A DNA stretch of 64,000 nt from Mangrovimonas sp. TPBH4 (lineage in GTDB: Bacteria > Bacteroidota > Bacteroidia > Flavobacteriales > Flavobacteriaceae): assembly GCF_001280505.1 (NCBI RefSeq), contig NZ_LBIO01000039.1, positions 1 through 64,000 of the forward strand, given 5' to 3'. The position numbers and the translations under genes were made by a program. Every line of letters starts with the position of its first letter. Position 1 is the first letter of the stretch. Under the pieces are notes generated by a model. The model searched no databases. It had not been told where the DNA came from and saw only the letters and a list, made by a program, of their open reading frames with translations. Shown in pieces: positions 63,081 through 64,000 of this stretch.

Positions 63081-63576
63081 AACTGTGCGTATGTGTTAAT
63101 TTTTCTCTTATTGTTTTCCTTGCCCTAGACAATGCCACTCTAATGGCGGTTTCGTTCATGTCTACTACTTTGGCAATCTCACTAAATTCATACCCCTCAA
63201 TATCTCTAAGCTGTATGATAATCTGTTGTTGTTCGGGCAATTCTTCCATGATTTTGGATACCCAACTCATGCTATCCCTTACCTCAACTTCCCTTTGCAA
63301 CGCCACATTGTGGTCTTGGTAATTGCTATGTACAATCTTTAGGTTTTGTGCCTGTTTGGACTTTAAGCGATCCAAGCAAAAGTTTTTGGTCATAGTCATA
63401 GAAAATGCTTCAATATTTTTATACTCCGTCATTTTCTGTTTGTTGTTCCACAGCTTGACAAAAATCTCTTGAGTGGCATCTTCGGCTTCTTCCCGAGATA
63501 CCAACAAGCGCTTTGCCAGTCTAAAAACCTTATCCTTTAAAGGCATCACAATATGTACAAAATCACTCTGTGTCAT
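63067..63576 (-). CDS. ECF-type RNA polymerase sigma factor
   Basis: A 169-residue sigma70-family factor. Region 2 is VFRLAKRLLVSREEAEDATQEIFVKLWNNKQKM (about residues 15-50). Region 4 is LPEQQQIIIQLRDIEGYEFSEIAKVVDMNETAIRVALSRARKTIREKL (about residues 110-160). Regions 1 and 3 are absent, as in ECF factors. It is the first gene of a four-gene operon with a putative anti-sigma factor and two DUF4252 genes, and an ECF-type promoter lies upstream. Confidence 0.94.
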   Translation of the reverse strand: MTQSDFVHIVMPLKDKVFRLAKRLLVSREEAEDATQEIFVKLWNNKQKMTEYKNIEAFSMTMTKNFCLDRLKSKQAQNLKIVHSNYQDHNVALQREVEVRDSMSWVSKIMEELPEQQQIIIQLRDIEGYEFSEIAKVVDMNETAIRVALSRARKTIREKLTHTHSYGIK

Positions 63577-63821
63577 TGTTTGGTTTGGTCAGTCGAAAAC
63601 GTTCTATTATCGCTTTCTATCCTTACGACGATATACCTTATTTTTTGTTACAGCGTAAAAACATATTTTTTATTGAATACTGTAATCTCCTGTGTTTATT
63701 GACATTCAGAAAACAAAACACGCTATAAATTATTTTTTTAATTCACCATAATGTAAGTAAATTTAGAGCTTATTAACCTACTTTGAAGCTTATTTGATAA
63801 GCGACATCAAAAAAATAACCT
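63577..63821. other. Divergent intergenic region between the sigma operon and the S41 peptidase gene
   Basis: A 245-base gap with the ECF promoter on the minus strand. Near the S41 side GCTTATttgATAAGC (63788-63802) is a short palindrome, and GAGCTTATT / AAGCTTATT recur. No RNA gene or other open reading frame is seen. Confidence 0.5.
63627..63652 (-). promoter_or_regulatory. ECF-type promoter of the sigma operon (probable autoregulation)
   Basis: On the minus strand TGTAAC is followed by 16 bases and CGTC. This AAC-N16-CGTC pattern is typical of ECF promoters and differs from the TTG/TAnnTTTG promoters elsewhere in the window. It lies 51 bases before the sigma start codon, so the factor probably drives its own operon. 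Confidence 0.6.
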
Positions 63822-64000
63822 ATGAAGTTTTTAAAATTGAGCCTTTTGGCATTGGTCCTTTTTGCAGCCACAAGCTGTTTTGACGATATGGATGACACTA
63901 TTAGTTCTTCTACAACTAATGTCAAAGATTTCGTTTGGAAAGGCATGAACTTTTGGTATCTCTATAAAAGTGAAATCCCTGATCTTGCAGACAACCGCTT
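63822..64000 (+). CDS. S41-family peptidase lipoprotein (3' truncated by window)
   Basis: The first 59 codons of a gene that runs past the window edge. The signal peptide MKFLKLSLLALVLFAATSC is followed by FDDMDDT, a lipobox. The next residues VKDFVWKGMNFWYLYKSEIPDLADNRF match the N-terminal region of flavobacterial S41 (C-terminal processing type) peptidase lipoproteins as I know them. The catalytic part is outside the window, so the call rests on the N-terminus alone. Confidence 0.6.
   Translation, partial: MKFLKLSLLALVLFAATSCFDDMDDTISSSTTNVKDFVWKGMNFWYLYKSEIPDLADNR

Noticed and set aside
1-64000. Mobile elements, prophage, CRISPR, restriction or toxin-antitoxin systems
   Set aside because: No transposase, integrase, phage structural gene, Cas protein, methylase or toxin-antitoxin pair is recognisable in any translated frame; codon use and composition look even across the window.

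Overview
The window is a stretch of chromosome from a member of the Bacteroidota, almost certainly Flavobacteriaceae. The signs are low G+C, secreted proteins carrying type IX secretion (T9SS) C-terminal sorting domains of both type A and type B, promoters with the Bacteroidota -7 element TAnnTTTG instead of a sigma70 -10 box, no Shine-Dalgarno-like leaders, many short lipoproteins, a 314-residue NusB, and flavobacterial families such as DUF3276/PUR, DUF4252, DUF6090 and DUF1573. No prophage, insertion sequence, CRISPR array, toxin-antitoxin or defence island was recognised; most of the window is housekeeping DNA.

Layout. 1-8.5 kb is a surface-protein locus: the tail of one T9SS protein, a 2508-residue SprB-repeat/LamG adhesin with a closely related C-terminal sorting domain, and the remnant of a third such gene. 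8.6-13.3 kb holds an FKBP-type lipoprotein, an S4 RNA-binding protein, a PyrR-like phosphoribosyltransferase, shikimate kinase, a Lys-Leu-Lys tRNA cluster, a TlpA-type thioredoxin and an unknown lipoprotein. 13.3-19.3 kb holds a Crp/Fnr regulator and two aconitases of different families (AcnA-like and AcnB). 19.6-26.0 kb is a five-gene minus-strand run: two parvulin chaperones flanking a SurA-like lipoprotein, then MoxR and a membrane acyltransferase. It probably serves outer-membrane protein folding.

26.2-39.3 kb mixes small conserved unknowns with an M1 aminopeptidase, a type II NADH dehydrogenase, IMP dehydrogenase, an HMG-CoA lyase-like enzyme, a LysE exporter, PyrD, peptidase T and a YdeI/DUF1801 protein. 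39.4-47.8 kb holds yajC, a DUF1573 lipoprotein, nusB, a leucine-type amino-acid dehydrogenase, an ABC exporter, a PUR-family protein, an acyltransferase, a BASS transporter, CsaA and a redoxin. 47.9-58.6 kb is richer in secreted products: a GH2 glycosidase lipoprotein, a DinB-like protein, a beta-helix T9SS protein, DUF6090, a C-type-lectin protein with a type B T9SS domain, and a glycosyltransferase. 58.6-64 kb has a haem-binding protein, a HEAT-like protein, purB, a small membrane protein, an ECF sigma factor operon with a putative anti-sigma factor and two DUF4252 proteins, and the start of an S41 peptidase lipoprotein.

Subtler signals include a perfect 19-bp inverted repeat enclosing the stop codon of the M1 peptidase, a 19-nt promoter-proximal sequence shared by acnB and nusB, a hairpin in the nusB leader, two parvulin-operon genes separated only by one in-frame TAA, mirror-image -7 elements between pyrD and pepT, and an AAC-N16-CGTC promoter upstream of the ECF sigma gene. 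I found no convincing evidence of an entirely new system. The adhesin locus with its decayed copy and the ECF/DUF4252 operon are the most useful places to look further.
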